A DNA stretch of 64,000 bases from Anagrus nilaparvatae (taxonomy: Eukaryota > Arthropoda > Insecta > Hymenoptera > Mymaridae), in the NCBI GenBank assembly GCA_022575985.1, contig JAKSXM010000137.1, positions 23,950,001 to 24,014,000 on the forward strand, written 5' to 3'. The translations under genes were made by a program, and so were the position numbers. Under the pieces are notes generated by a model. That model made no database searches and was not told the origin of the DNA. It was given only the letters and a program-made list of their open reading frames with translations. Shown here piece by piece: positions 24,101-37,708 of this stretch. Each line of letters starts with the position of its first letter. The stretch's first letter is position 1.

Positions 24101-25123
24101 CAGGCTGCAACTAAGGATCAATCAAGGCCACTTACCTACTGGGAACAGGACTATCGACTCCAGGATCCAGGAATGATGGCTCTATTTGACGAATATCTAG
24201 AAATGATAATTCAGTACGGATTTGTTACTTTATTTGTTGCTGCATTCCCCTTGGCTCCTTTGTTTGCCTTACTGAATAATATTGCCGAAATCAGACTGGA
24301 TGCTTATAAAATGGTAAAAGAAGCTCGAAGACCCCTAGCAGAAAGAGTCGAAGATATCGGTGCTTGGTTTGGTATTCTTAAAATAGTCACCTATGCAGCA
24401 GTTGTTTCCAATGCTTTCGTAATTGCCTACACTTCAGATTTCATTCCACGGTACGTCTATGCAATGGTGTATTCGCCGTCTGAGGATCTTGTAGGATATA
24501 TAGATAGTTCACTTTCGGAATTCAACACAAGCGACTTCACTGCGGATATGCGAGCGAAAAAACCCGATGAACCAGCTACGTGTCAATATCGTGGTTATAG
24601 AAACCCTCCAACCGATAAAGAACCTTACGGACTGAGTTTTCAATATTGGCACGTATTTGCCGCAAGGCTTGCCTTCGTTGTAGTTTTCGAACATTTTGTG
24701 AGTTTATTTTATTTTTTTCATTAGAAAAGATATATGCTAACTCAATATTTTTTGCAGGTTTTTTGCGTGACCGGTATTATGAGATACATTATTCCAGAAA
24801 CACCCCGATCGGTTGAAACTCAAATACAAAGAGAACGTCTCTTGGCCCAAGAAGCAAAATACGAAAAAGGTATAAAGGGACACGAAGACGAAGAAGAAAT
24901 ATTAACAGTTTTAAGAGAAGCTGGTTACACCAGAGGTCTTGGAATGCGCGGCAGTTGGCCAAGACGTTTCAGTAGGATTAGCGATGGGCTCGACGCTCAT
25001 ATAGAGCTTCCAACTCCAAGGCAACAACAGCAACAGGCTCAATCTACACAACAACCTCAGCAACAACAATGCAATGCCAATGATAAACCATCCGATGGTT
25101 CAACTGTATGGGAAGTAACGTAA
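21196..25123 (+). CDS. anoctamin (TMEM16), calcium-activated chloride channel or scramblase
   Basis: Multi-pass membrane protein of the anoctamin family, nearest in motifs to the ANO1/ANO4 group. Exons: 21196-21577, 21648-21855, 22064-22346, 22509-22660, 22729-23312, 23373-24697 and 24758-25123, giving 1099 residues. The N-terminal cytosolic dimerisation region holds RDGRRRIDMLLVY. The channel part starts around YLIWARPGAWYKKQPLWLIR. Calcium-site residues of the family appear intact: NNFVEIL (Asn and Glu of helix 6), EYLEMIIQYG (two Glu of helix 7) and NNIAEIRLDAYK (Glu and Asp of helix 8). The C-terminus is Gln-rich. Intron 1 begins GCAAGT rather than GT. Frame continuity supports this GC-AG border, because the nearby GT at 21582 puts exon 2 into a frame with stops. 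An AATAAA lies near 25232. Channel versus scramblase activity cannot be decided from sequence. Confidence 0.92.
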
Positions 25124-26918
25124 AATAAATTTTTTGATCGTTCGCTGTAAATACATTATTTATTATGACCGGTCGATGTACCAGGGTCAACATGATATTG
25201 AATGTATCAATGTATGGTGTTGTATGCATGCGCAATAAAAAAAAACTAGGTAAATGCTCAAGTGCCTTATGTTATTAAGTTACATATTGTATATAAATAT
25301 TGAATGTGAATGTATTATCCCATATTAGACGTTGAAAATATTTTTTAAGTTGTTTGTCAATATAATTATTTTAATTCAATTTATTTTTTGCTACGTCATC
25401 ATATTTTTTAATTGTTAGATTTCTTATGTTCTAATAATTGAAACCGCGATAGAAACTCAAAAGCTTGCTGTAATAAGGGATGTGAATTTTAAAAGAAAAA
25501 ACAATAGTAATAATAACTTAATTCTGAACATATCATAGCCACCTATTTCGCACAATAAAATTTCAATGAATTTACGCAATTGCATATCCAGTTTTCTCGA
25601 GTGATGCAAAAAATTATTGAAATTATTAATCATTAAGAAATCTAACAATTATTATCATTATGGGACTGGTTAAAAATTATTAGTACAAATATAGAGCACT
25701 TTTAAAATGGCTCAACTCAATGAGTAGTTTTTTTCACTTGTTAAAATAATACAATGAAATTTATAGATAGTATACGGCGAGAACAAAGATGATTATCCAA
25801 ATTATTAAAAATCATCTGTATTTCTTGCTTTTATATAATAAAAATATTATATTTTAATAAATTTTGAAAGTTTTTTATTTTTCAAATCTCATTATACCTT
25901 GGTCCTATAAATTTTTTATTTTTCAAAACAGGTAGTTTTTAAGAAGAATTAAGCTGACACACTAATTATTAATATAAAGGCTATTTTATTTATGATCTCA
26001 CATTAAATTTTCTTTTTCTCTAATATAATTAAATAGACAAAATATTTTTTTAACAATAATAATAATAATAATAATAATATAAAATTACATTAAATTCCTT
26101 TTCTCAGCTGTTAAAAATAATTGAGCAAAATGGAATTCTACATTGGTAATCCCAAATAAAAAGTAACAAAATCGCAATTTAGTTTTCCAAAATTTTCACT
26201 GAAAAAAGTAAAAATACAATTATATTACAAATAGTTATTAAACTAACCATGGGTGATAAATTGCACAATATCAATATTAATATACAAACATATAGTTGAA
26301 TCCATTTTCTTTTAGTTGTCTTTATTTTTGCCTACAGCATAATCGTACAAACACAGAAAATAATTTTAAAATATTTATAATCACGTAATAAATACTTAAG
26401 TATACGGATTTTTGCTTTAAACCAATAGCGCAAGAAAATTGCTATCGTCCCTATATTCGACACATCTATAATTAACTAACAATTACTAAATTTTTTCAAC
26501 AATGTTCTAGGTAATTTCCGACGAATTTCACTTTCAGGAAATTTTTGCTATTCCAAATCAGCTTACTTCTTATCTAGGATCACTCATAACAAAATGCGCT
26601 TTTTCAAGTATACTTTTACAATCTTTTAGATTAAATAAAAGTATAGTCTTTTCATATATACTGAATATATAAAATTATCAATTAGCAGCGATTTTTAATA
26701 ATGAGATCGCAAAAAATTATTAACATATTACAATTCTTTTAATACATAAACGAATAAAAAATTTTCCCTTTAACATTTAATATATATTTCAACTACAAAT
26801 TGTTTATACTATTAATTATTAAAGATCGAGTTTCTTTTTTTTTTTCTTTATTATTGCACTTAGATCTGCTACAAATGGTAATTTAAAATCTTTTCTTTTG
26901 ACTAATATGTATGTTATT
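25124..26918. other. intergenic, 3' flank of the anoctamin gene
   Basis: AT-rich DNA with an AAT microsatellite at about 26057-26081. I see no coding exon. Confidence 0.5.
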
Positions 26919-28310
26919 TGGGTAGATTTAAATGAAATGAGGGCGATTTGTATGGTCGGGTCTTCAAAACTGCCCCAAAGTGTTTTTTTCTGAAAGTACT
27001 ACCAAAAATAAGTAACCAGCCCAATTTTTAGCCTCCCAGGGCGAAATCTCGATTTTTGGCAGCCATTTTAGTGTTTTTGACGGTCGTAAAAAATGTAAGA
27101 AAAGTGAGTCATAATTTTTTTTATTATTGCTGTAAAAAACTCCCATTAGCATGAAAAATTTTTTCCTTTTAGGTTCGGATAAGAAATTTCCTTGGCTATC
27201 CGATTCTGGGGTCAACATTTTTTTTTGAGTAGCGCATGCGCGAGGAATCGCTAAGATAGGCTGTTTTTTTTCAAAAGTCGATTTCTCAAATGCCTATTAG
27301 TGAAAAATCTTGTAACCAGGCTTTAAATTTTTCATAAACCTTATATTTTTTAGCGAAAAAAAAATTTCGATGGGACACTGCTTTTTGGGAGCTTTAGATA
27401 AAAAAATAGCAGCTTTCAAAACCTCATTTTTTACTAATTTCAAATTTCCCGCCAATTCACGTGACCAATCAAAAATCTGACCAAAAATTTGGATTCCGCG
27501 GGAAATTTCATAAAAGGATATACCTATTGTTTTTAAGAGCGTTTATGTTAAAGCAGCGAAATTTTAAATTAAAAGATTAAAATATCTCATTTTTTTAACT
27601 AATTTTTTTATTTTTTAAATTATACCAAATTATACCAAATTATTCAAAATTAATCTGAAAATTCTTCATTATTTCACTGTTTTAACATGAAAGCTCTTAA
27701 AAACATTAAAAGATATATCCTTATGTAAAATTTCCCGCGGAATCCAAATTTTTGGTCAGATTTTTGATTGGTCACGTGACTTGGCAGGAAATTTGAAATT
27801 TGTAAAAAATGAGGTTTTAAAAGCTGCTATTTTTTTGTCTTGAGCTCCCAAAAAGCAGTGTCCCATCGAAATTTTTTATTTTGCCAAAAAATATAAGGTT
27901 TAAGGAAAATTTTAAGCCTGGTTACAAGATTTTTCACTAATAGGCATTTGAGAAATCGACTTTTGAAAAAAAACAGCCTATCTTAGCGATTCCTCGCGCA
28001 TGCGCTACTCAAAAAAAAATTTAGAATCGGCTAGCCAAGGAAATTTCCTATCCGGACCTAAAAGGAAAAAATTTTCATGCTAATGTGAGTTTTTTACAGC
28101 AATAATAAAAAAAATTATGACTCATTTTTCTTACATTTCTTACGACAGTCAAAAACACTAAAATGGCTGCCAAAAATCGAGATTTCGCTCTGGGAGGCTA
28201 AAAATTGGGCTGGTTACTTATTTTTGGCAGTACTTTCAGAAAAAAACACTTTGGGACAGTTTTGAAGACCCGATCATACAAATCGCCCTCACTTCATTTA
28301 AATCTACCCA
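26919..28310. mobile_element. giant palindromic foldback element B (about 1.4 kb)
   Basis: It begins TGGGTAGATTTAAATGAA at 26919 and ends with the inverted TTCATTTAAATCTACCCA at 28310. The arms (about 26919-27585 and 27665-28310) are near-identical inverted copies with a short A/T-rich centre. Matched landmarks: GAGGGCGATTTGTATG against CATACAAATCGCCCTC, AGCGCATGCGCGAGGAATCG against CGATTCCTCGCGCATGCGCT, and TTCCCGCCAATTCACGTGAC against GTCACGTGACTTGGCAGGAA. There is no transposase frame. A diverged half copy lies at 45125-45272. Confidence 0.85.
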
Positions 28311-28890
28311 TTTAATAGTCATGTATACTTAAAAATTTAGATTCTATCACAGTTAGGTTTGGAAATTTATTTAATAAAAAAGAAAAAACTCACGAAAATG
28401 GGTAGATTTTTTTTAAAACTTAAATTAAGACAGTTATAAATTTATCAATAAAAATAGCTAAACGAATTGTATATAAAATAAAAATTATTATATATTCATA
28501 AATTATTTTATATTCATAAAATATTCAAAAAAAAAAAAAAAAAAAATAATGTAAACCTCATACTACTTATAAAAAATTCTAAGCACATAGCCATTATTCA
28601 TATTCGTTTCTTCTTGAATAAAAAACTTAGGCTTATAATATATACATACACTTTTGGCCAACTTCATCAAAATATTTTATATTCTGAGTTAAATATTTGA
28701 CACACTATATTTACATTTGTCCGAGTAAAAATGTTTTCTTGAGGATTTGTCAGGCTTTAGTTAATACATGCTGTATTTGTAAAAAGTATCTAAAAATATA
28801 CTAGCACATTTCAAAGACTATATTAAATCAACGTGGAATGTTAAATTTTTTTTTTAAATCACATATCTATTTATCCTTCAAATGCATTTA
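28311..28890. other. intergenic, 3' flank of Sos
   Basis: AT-rich, with a long A run near 28530. It is presumably the 3' UTR of the minus-strand Sos gene in its right part; no other feature is seen. Confidence 0.5.
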
Positions 28891-31800
28891 TTAGCTGGTT
28901 CTTGGAGGAAAATTAAAAACTTGTGGTGGCCTCGGAACACCTACTACTTGTGGTTTGGGCGGCAGTTTAGGAGTCACTGAACCTTTAAAAAGTTAAAGGG
29001 TTTTTCAATCTCTAATTATTTATAGCTATAATAATTTTACTTACCACCAGTTGGTGATTTACTGGGAGGTTTGGTTGGACTAGGTCCGTTAAAAGACATG
29101 TGTCTGCGAGACACTGTTGATGAAATAATGCAGGAATTGTCTAAAGTGGAATTCCTTCTAGCTAATAATTCTGAACTACTTGAATTTAAAGTTACTGGAA
29201 CTCTTGGTAAATCGCGTCTTGGTGGCAAAGGTGGTGGAGAAATACCCTCACGTGGTGGTAAAAGTGGTGCATTGGGAGCTTGCCTGGCCTGCTGAAGGTT
29301 ACTGCCAATTTCTCTACGTCTGTTTGTTCTGGGTGGTAAAGGAGGAGGTGGCTGACCAAATTGAAGTAGATGACTTGGTGAAGGAGGTGTTTGCGTCATT
29401 GATAGTGATCCTGGACTTCCTACTAAAGAGGAGGATGGAAGAGAACTAGAATTGAAAGTGAATGGTATAGGAGCTGATTGATGCAAACCAGGAGACATAA
29501 GTTGTGGACTATTTCCTGGAGAACCAAGAGATAAGCTAGACATGCTTAAAGAAGGACCAGGAGATCCTGGAGTATTTAAACCTCCTCCTAGCAATACAGG
29601 AGCAAATACACTATGATCACTTGTATATGAACCACCATGAGGAGGAGTTTCAGGTAACTCAATCGGATTAGAATCTGAAGATGCAGATGGAGGATCATGT
29701 AACCTGACGGTTGACGCCATTGCTTGAAGCGGAGCTGGTAACTTTGATGTAAAACTCCTGTTTTTTATTCCTGGTGATTTTAAATTTAAACCTGGCCATT
29801 TCCGAGGCTGCAAAACGTTTATAAATTAAAATGAATTTAAAAAAAAAAAAACTATCTCGTTTTAAAAATATTTTACTTACTGCTTTTGGAAGTAAACTCT
29901 GTCGTTCACAAGTTTTTGGCTCAATTAATTTACTTCTTTCATATAAATAATCCTCTATTTCTGCATCATTCATATCAGGATCAAAGGGATTAAGATTTTC
30001 AATAAAGTATCGTATTCTTGGTTCAACTAATAAACAATAAGGCTGATTTTGATACTGCTGAATTTCACCAATGATTTCAGCAACTTTTCTTCTTTTGCTA
30101 AAATTTATAAGTTGACTATTTGGCAATAAATCAGGATTACCGTCTTCAATATGTACAATGTTTGTTAAATACATTCCAAAAAAAGGTACACAAGGCGGAT
30201 TAATCGAGCGTAATTGTTCTTGATATTTTTTGTAATGGTCACTGTTTAATTCTCCCGCTTCTTCAAGCCCTTTTTCTAATCTACCCGATATTTGCTATAA
30301 AAGTAAACATTAAAATTTCTGAATATTAAACTATTTACAATCAAAACTTACTTGTAATGTGAATCTTAAACGATGGACTGAAGATGATACCAAAGCAGAG
30401 TTTATGGCTAAAACCCCATTAAAATTATTAAGGTCAAGCAGAACCATCATAACTTCAATAGCCCGTGCAACTATGGCTACTCTTTCTTCAAAATTATCTG
30501 CCTCTACAATACTTTTTTGTATCCATCTAGTGAGCTAAAAAATAAAATTTAAATGTTAAAAAAAAATAGTTAATTATTTTATTTGCTTACATTATTAGTA
30601 TGACTAATCATTTTTAACAAATTCGGCGATGTTTTTTCTTTGTCTTTTTTAGTCCAAGCTTTACCAACTAATTCTGATGATTTTACATTTCGATATAATT
30701 CAAAACCTAGTAATGTTAGTTGTCTTGCAAATTCAACAGGATGTAGCTGTAATATTTTTATTGTACTAAAAAAATTAAAACTAATATTTTATATAATAAT
30801 TTTTTATAATTTACTGTAAGAATATTCCATTCCTCTTCAGGAACTTTCAAGTGCCATTCGATAGCTGGAGGAGATTTATCAAAACTAAAAGTTATCGGTC
30901 TCTGCTCTGAAGGTTCACATTTTCTTTGAAAAATTTTTATGACAGTGTCCACCCATTTTTTCATTGACTTACAACTAACATTATCCAAAAAATTTTGTAA
31001 TTTTTCTAAAAGACTGCTATCTCTTTCAAAATCGTAAAAATGGTGATCGACCTGTGTTAAAAATTTTTTTTTTTTAAATTGTATTTATTAGAACATTAAA
31101 TAAACGTACCCATTGTCTTAGAACATTTAGAACCCTAAACTGAACAGGTTGACAGAATTCTTTACGGTAACGTTTAAAATCTTCTCTGGGAATTAGCTTA
31201 CAACCAGATCTCTCATCATCATAGACAAGAGATGGATCTGGTATATTAAATCTGTCTATTAAAAGGTCTAACAGTTTTTTTGGAGAACAAAAACTTCTGT
31301 AAGTTGTAAGAAATGTGCGAACAAAAGCTGGATCAGCATATACATGGTAGGTTAATCTTTCAACTAATTTTTCTAATGTTGCACCTTTTATTAATGGAAC
31401 ATCTGCATTTTGTTTTTTTTCAAGAATAATATATTCGGGACTATCTTCTTTGGAAAATTTATACAAACTTTCAGGTGGTAATTGTAAGGGATGTTTCTTT
31501 TCTTCTTCTAATAAAATATTATCTAATGTTCTTTCTAACATACTTTTTGTATTAAGCATTATTAAATCAGCCATCCAACTATTTTTTTCATCTACAGATT
31601 TTGTAACAAGTATAACGCTTGGATGATCTCTGGGTGCAATTTCAAAAGCATTCTTTATTTCTAAAAAACATATGTGGTACATATTAATTAAAATTCAAGA
31701 AATGTTTATTTTGGAAAATGCAAGAGTCTAAAATTGCATTTAATAACCAAGCCCTAATATCCCCTATTTTCAGAATCTTGACCTACAATAATAATTTTTT

Positions 31801-34152
31801 TGTGGAAAAAATTACTTCACAAAATTCCTGGATAAGAAACCTAAAAATCTACAGTTAAGTATTTGACCTATTACATATACTTTTTAAATTTCATAATTAA
31901 ATAATAACATTTTTCAGAATTTAATTCTAGTAATATTAATTCATCAGTGGAAAATTCTTATTTACATAAAATATCACTATTTGATTGGTTCAAAAAATTA
32001 TAAATAATTAAAAATTAAAAAACAAAAGATTTTTTATTAATCATTAAATTTATATCCTATTTATTCAAAAAATGTATCTCTATTACTTAAATTTAATAAA
32101 ATTAGGGGTCAATATTCTGCAAAAGCAATTTATTAAAATATTAATGTACCAAAAATCACTTGTTAGTAAAGAAATAAGTATATTTTAATGCTAATAGCCT
32201 TAAGAAATCTTACCATCGGTATCTTCCCGATCAATAATATCAACTTTTCTTATAAAAAACCTTTCTTTGAGTCTCCAATCTCCTTGATGAGTAGGATGAC
32301 TACTCCCAGTGACATTACCACTCACTCTTTTGTTTCCGCTTGGTTTGCATAATACTAATAATCCATCAAATAATAAAGCCTTCCTTTCTGTTAATCTCCT
32401 TCCATTACTTGATACTTTACCCAAAATGTCCTCTAAATAATTAAAATAAATAGCGATTTTAAGACTTTACAAAGAAAACTTTCATTAATGACTAACCTCT
32501 TATAAATTCATTGCAACATTGTCCAATATCATTTTGATCCCAGCCATCGACAGATTTTTGTAATTCACTGGTTTTATCCAGGGCAGCTTGTCTTCGGGCT
32601 CGACTTTGCATTATTTTTTCTCGCTCTGGTAGCTTTTCAACATTTTTTAAAATTATCAAAAGATTATTGTGAATTGGACATAATATAGACAGAGCTGATT
32701 CAAGAGATTCCTGGTCTTCATCTATTTTTAGTTCTCCATCTTTCTTCTGATTTAATTTTTTTTTACTATTTAAAGCATTTAAAATGTAATCATAATAAAA
32801 ACAATGCTTTAACGGCTGCATCAGAAGTTTTGGCAAATAATATTTTATAGCCTCGATAAAAGAGTGTCCAGTAGGACGTAAAGTTGCATTCAGTTCAGAG
32901 TCTAATAGCAATTTAGATAAAATAGCTGGAAACTTTTTAAAATTTTCCTCCATGTCTGTAGCGTATCTAAATAAAATAAATTAATATACTATCACAATGT
33001 ATAAAATTTTTTTTTTTTTTTTAAATAGACTTACTTGGTATATACATCAAATTCTCCTGCTTCAGCCAGATCTTCAAAACAAGAACCAACTGTGGGTGGT
33101 TGTCTCTCTTCTGTTATTTCTATAACATCTTCGAGACTTCCAAATAGAGTAACTGTGACTTCATAAATTTCCACAATATTACTGAATAAAATTTCAAGAT
33201 CATTTTGAGAAGTAGCAAGCTTAGAAAGTTCTCTTTGGAAGACTTTGATTATCATTTGTAATTCTCGCAGATATTGTCTTTCATCATGAATAAGATCTCG
33301 AAATAATTCCTCGTATGTTTGTGATACCACTGTACTTGAGCCACTCTGAGAGCGTTCAGTATTATCATTTTTGTAAAACAAATCCATTAGGACCATATCA
33401 GCGCACATTGAAACTTTAACATCTTCACTGGAGATATACATATGACGAATATTTTTAACATAATTACCAGCAAGCTAATAAATGAAGTGAAAGGTTAAAA
33501 AATAAATTAATAAGTTTTAAATTAGAAATTTTATTTTTTAATTTTTACTTTTAAAATATCAGCTGAAATATATTCAAGTATTCCCACAATAAAAAGTGTT
33601 AACTGATGTTCGATTTTGTGCTGAAAAACTTCCTGCATTTTAAAATTAAAATTTTATGTATTAATTCAATAAAAATTCATTTTTTAAAAATAATTATTTT
33701 ACTTTTTGCAATAACTGATGAATTTTATGTACGGGTAAAACTAATGGAGACTTTTTTTTTCCTTTTTCCAAAGCCTCTCTAGCATCCTTAAGAGCCCACA
33801 TGTCAATGGGCCTAGGAAATGTACTACTGACTCTTTTTTCAACATCTTGAGGCGTGTTAGGAGGTGGATGACCGCATAACATTCCTAACATTCTCAAAAT
33901 TACACTTTCGACATAATCTAAGGCATCTTCCCGTCCTTCTAGGCTGGGATGCACTTGCTTTAGTACCTAATTTTAATTCATTATTAAAAAAAGGTTTTCT
34001 TATAATTTATTATTTTACAAATAAATTTTATATAAAAAATATACCTTTTTCAAGGAACTGACAAAAACACCTTTCCATTTTGCAATACTATCTACATTTT
34101 CAAAATCATAACTCAATGACTCACATATTATGGATCCAGGTGGAGAAAACAT
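28891..34152 (-). CDS. Sos: Son of sevenless, Ras/Rac guanine-nucleotide exchange factor
   Basis: Adaptor-recruited exchange factor that loads Ras with GTP downstream of receptor tyrosine kinases. Minus-strand exons: 34152-34045, 33966-33703, 33632-33549, 33474-33035, 32966-32497, 32432-32214, 31660-31110, 31051-30815, 30746-30591, 30534-30352, 30294-29881, 29807-29045 and 28982-28891, giving 1326 residues, a full-length Sos. Order: histone-fold region (about 1-190), DH domain from about 205 ([20 protein letters not shown]), PH domain about 440-550 ([11 protein letters not shown]), Ras exchanger motif about 590-740 ([19 protein letters not shown]), CDC25 catalytic domain about 780-1020 ([36 protein letters not shown]), then a Pro/Ser-rich tail with Grb2/Drk SH3-binding sites such as [12 protein letters not shown] and [12 protein letters not shown]. 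The start Met at 34152 is followed by [19 protein letters not shown], matching the histone-fold start. Giant palindromes B and C lie beyond its two ends. Confidence 0.96.
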
Positions 34153-35360
34153 TGTCGATTAATTGAAAATTAATAAAAATAGAAAATAGGAAAAGAAGCA
34201 TAGAACAAAAAAGTATGTTGGATAGGTAGAAATAAGTATAGGTAATATAATGGGAACTGTGAAATCTGGTCATTGATTTTTTTGTATTATTTAACATTAC
34301 AGATAATTGATATTTTAATAGACAATTCAAATCACAAATAATTGCCATGCAGAAATGTTTAAAGGATTTAAATAGTTAAATATTTGTCACATGATCTTCG
34401 CTATGAAAATTCTCTTGTTTTTCAATTCATTCAATCAAATAAAATTCACCATTATTAAGTTGATCCAAATAATTTTTTTCACGTTAATACTTTTTCATAA
34501 TTTTTTGAAATAATTTTTGTTAGGTATCACTATAAAAGATCCATTCTATGTTTTATATACCTGTAAGTTTCAGAAAAATTTGGCAAACAATTTATCAAAA
34601 ACTTCTTTAGAACATACCAAATGCATTAGAGAAAATAACTTAACACGTTGAGATTTTAAATTTAATAAAAAAATTTGTATACATTGTTTTTAATGATTAT
34701 AATGCTAAAAAAGTTATTGAATCGTCGTTCTTTTACCTGGTTCTTATGAATAAAATGACACATATATATTCAGAAATTTTTCAAGTACTTGTGTATTTCT
34801 TTTAGTTTTAGGATGCAAGAAAGAAGCAGTACTGGAAAGAGGTCTTATTCTAAATTCATAGATTTTCTTAATTGAAATTGTTTATTAAAAAAATTTATAC
34901 ACAAGACCCACAAATATGCATTACTTTAAACTTTTTATTTACATTGCACTAAGTAGGCACTGAGGGTGGTCCTTTATTTATCTGACTCTTTAAAAATTTT
35001 GACATGTATTTTATTTACACCATCAAGGGAGAATAAAATTTAACCATTGAAACACAAACACAAATATTTGTCCACATTAAAAATAACAGTTCAATAAACT
35101 TTAATTCTCTATCGAAATAATATTATTTAGTGAAAAATTTAGCATAAGAGCACGCTATAGATTACTCAGCTAACAGGCATCGCAGTTAGGGATCACGACC
35201 ACATCGCCATCATTGTCGTTGTAAGTTGTTTTCGTATTACGCATGCGTATATAATTGAGTCTCAGTGAGCAAAATTTAAATTTTTTACATATTTTGAATA
35301 CTAAGTATTTATAGTGAATTAATTTTTGTGCCAAATAGTGGAGTGCAATTGTCATTCAAT
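34153..35360. other. Sos upstream region
   Basis: Presumed promoter and 5' UTR of Sos. It is A/T-rich with a slightly less AT-rich patch near 35150-35250. No exon or known element was recognised. Confidence 0.45.
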
Positions 35361-37708
35361 AGTGATGTAAAAGGGAAACGCAATTTTTTTTTTTTTTTCG
35401 TTTTTATATGCGTACGTGAGTAAGAACCTAAGTTATCTGAAGTACCGGAGGAACGCTTGGCCAGATATTGGGCAAAAACTGTTTTTTTGCCAAATTTTAA
35501 GTAGGTTGCTTCAGGATTTTGAGATATCTCTGGGTAAAATGATGATATAAAAAAAAAAAAAAATGGGAAATTTTTGTCATTAGACAGAGAATAGAACTAA
35601 ATGGATAGGGTTGAGATTAGAATAAATCCTAACCTCCAAAAATCAACTTTTGTCCCATTTTTATTGTTTTTTAATTAAATGGCGCAAAAATTATCGGATT
35701 TTCATGAAAATCTCAGAAAATACGTATTTTTATAGCGGGATAATGTGGTAAAATTTTTGTTTAAAAATTTTTATTTTTACGGCCAAAATTGGCATTTTTC
35801 GGCTAAAATCACGTAATTTTGAAATTAGCGCCATTTTATGCAAGAGCATGTTAGGCTAAATTTTTTTTTTTTTTAAGTTGCCTTTTTTTATGGACTTTAA
35901 CCTCAGTGCACGTTAATATTTGCTTTTTTAATTATAGTGCCCATTTTGGGCTCAAAACAGAAAAATAGCCGGTAATTTTCAAATTTTTTTACATTTTGCC
36001 GTATGTGCTGTAATTATTGCTATTTTATGCTGTTTTTCGCGAGCTTTATGCAAAACTTACATTTTCATTTTAGTAAGCCTTCTTAGATTTTTTGAAATTT
36101 GGCCTAACCTCAAAAATAAAGGACCCCGCACAAAAGTATAGGATTTTGACTTTCGGTCGAATTGGCTGAATTTTGGATATGTTGTAGATTTTATCATTCT
36201 GAACAAAAGTCTCAATGGGCACAAAGCTCAAAAGTCTCAACTGTGGCGTCTACGGAGCTTGAAAGCTCCAAAGCTCCATCATGGCAAGATCGCTTCAAAA
36301 CCTTTTTTCTTTTATTTTTAAAGTATACCTTTATGTTTTTGAGGTCGCTAATTCCAAATCTAATGTCAAATTGACATTATTGACAGTTGGCAGCTGTCAA
36401 CTAGCTGTCAAATTGACAACAGAATACAAAAATATTAAAATAATGATTTCACAATATGTTTTCGAGGTTGCTGAGTTCAAAACTGATGTCATAATGACGA
36501 AGTTTTTTAAGTTTTTTGTATTCTGTTGTCAATTTGACAGCTAGTTGACAGCTGCCAACTGACAAACTTTGTCATTATCAGATCAGATTTGAACTCAGCA
36601 ACCTCGAAAACATATTGTGAAATCATTATTTTAATATTTTTGTATTCTGTTGTCAATTTGACAGCTAGTTGACAGCTGCCAACTGTCAATAATGTCAATT
36701 TGACATTAGATTTGGAATTAGCGACCTCAAAAACATAAAGGTATACTTTAAAAATAAAAGAAAAAAGGTTTTGAAGCGATCTTGCCATGATGGAGCTTTG
36801 GAGCTTTCAAGCTCCGTAGACGCCACAGTTGAGACTTTTGAGCTTTGTGCCCATTGAGACTTTTGTTCAGAATGATAAAATCTACAACATATCCAAAATT
36901 CAGCCAATTCGACCGAAAGTCAAAATCCTATACTTTTGTGCGGGGTCCTTTATTTTTGAGGTTAGGCCAAATTTCAAAAAATCTAAGAAGGCTTACTAAA
37001 ATGAAAATGTAAGTTTTGCATAAAGCTCGCGAAAAACAGCATAAAATAGCAATAATTACAGCACATACGGCAAAATGTAAAAAAATTTGAAAATTACCGG
37101 CTATTTTACTGTTTTGAGCCTAAAATGGGCACTATAATTAAAAAAGCAAATATTAACGTGCACTGAGGTCAAAGTCCATTAAAAAAGGCAACTTTAAAAA
37201 AAAAAAAAATTTGCCTAACATGTTCTTGCATAAAATGGCGCTAATTTCAAAATTACGTGATTTTAGCCGAAAAATGCCAATTTTGGCCGTAAAAATAAAA
37301 ATTTTTGAACACAAATTTTACCACATTATCCCGCTATGAAAATACGTATTTTCTGAGATTTTCATGAAAATCCGATAATTTTTGCGCCATTTAATTAAAA
37401 AACAATAAAAATGGGACAAAAGTTGATTTTTGGAGGTTAGGATTTATTCTAATCTCAACCCTATCCATTTAGTTCTATTCTCTGTCTAATGACAAAAATT
37501 TCCCATTTTTTTTTTTTTTTATATCATCATTTTACCCAGAGATATCTCAAAATCCTGAAGCAACCTACTTAAAATTTGGCAAAAAAACAGTTTTTGCCCA
37601 ATATCTGGCCAAGCGTTCCTCCGGTACTTCAGATAACTTAGGTTCTTACTCACGTACGCATATAAAAACGAAAAAAAAAAAAAAATTGCGTTTCCCTTTT
37701 ACATCACT
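35361..37708. mobile_element. giant palindromic foldback element C (about 2.35 kb)
   Basis: The ends AGTGATGTAAAAGGGAAACG (35361) and CGTTTCCCTTTTACATCACT (37708) are perfect inverted copies. The arms, about 1.15 kb each, are almost identical: a 70-codon frame at 36162-36374 (+) has a partner at 36695-36907 (-) with the same translation throughout. The centre (about 36505-36570) contains a further copy of TTGTCAATTTGACAGCTAG-type sequence. There is no transposase. High arm identity suggests recent insertion or gene conversion. Relatives: 19806-20395 (foldback), plus shared GAGGTCGCTAATT words at 40630-41100. Confidence 0.9.

Noticed and set aside
29071..29449. Plus-strand frames opposite the Sos tail
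   Set aside because: They are antisense shadows of the proline-rich Sos exon.
36162..36907. Two identical 70-residue frames, one on each strand
   Set aside because: They are mirror copies within the arms of palindrome C, with no recognisable domain; they reflect the inverted repeat and not two genes.
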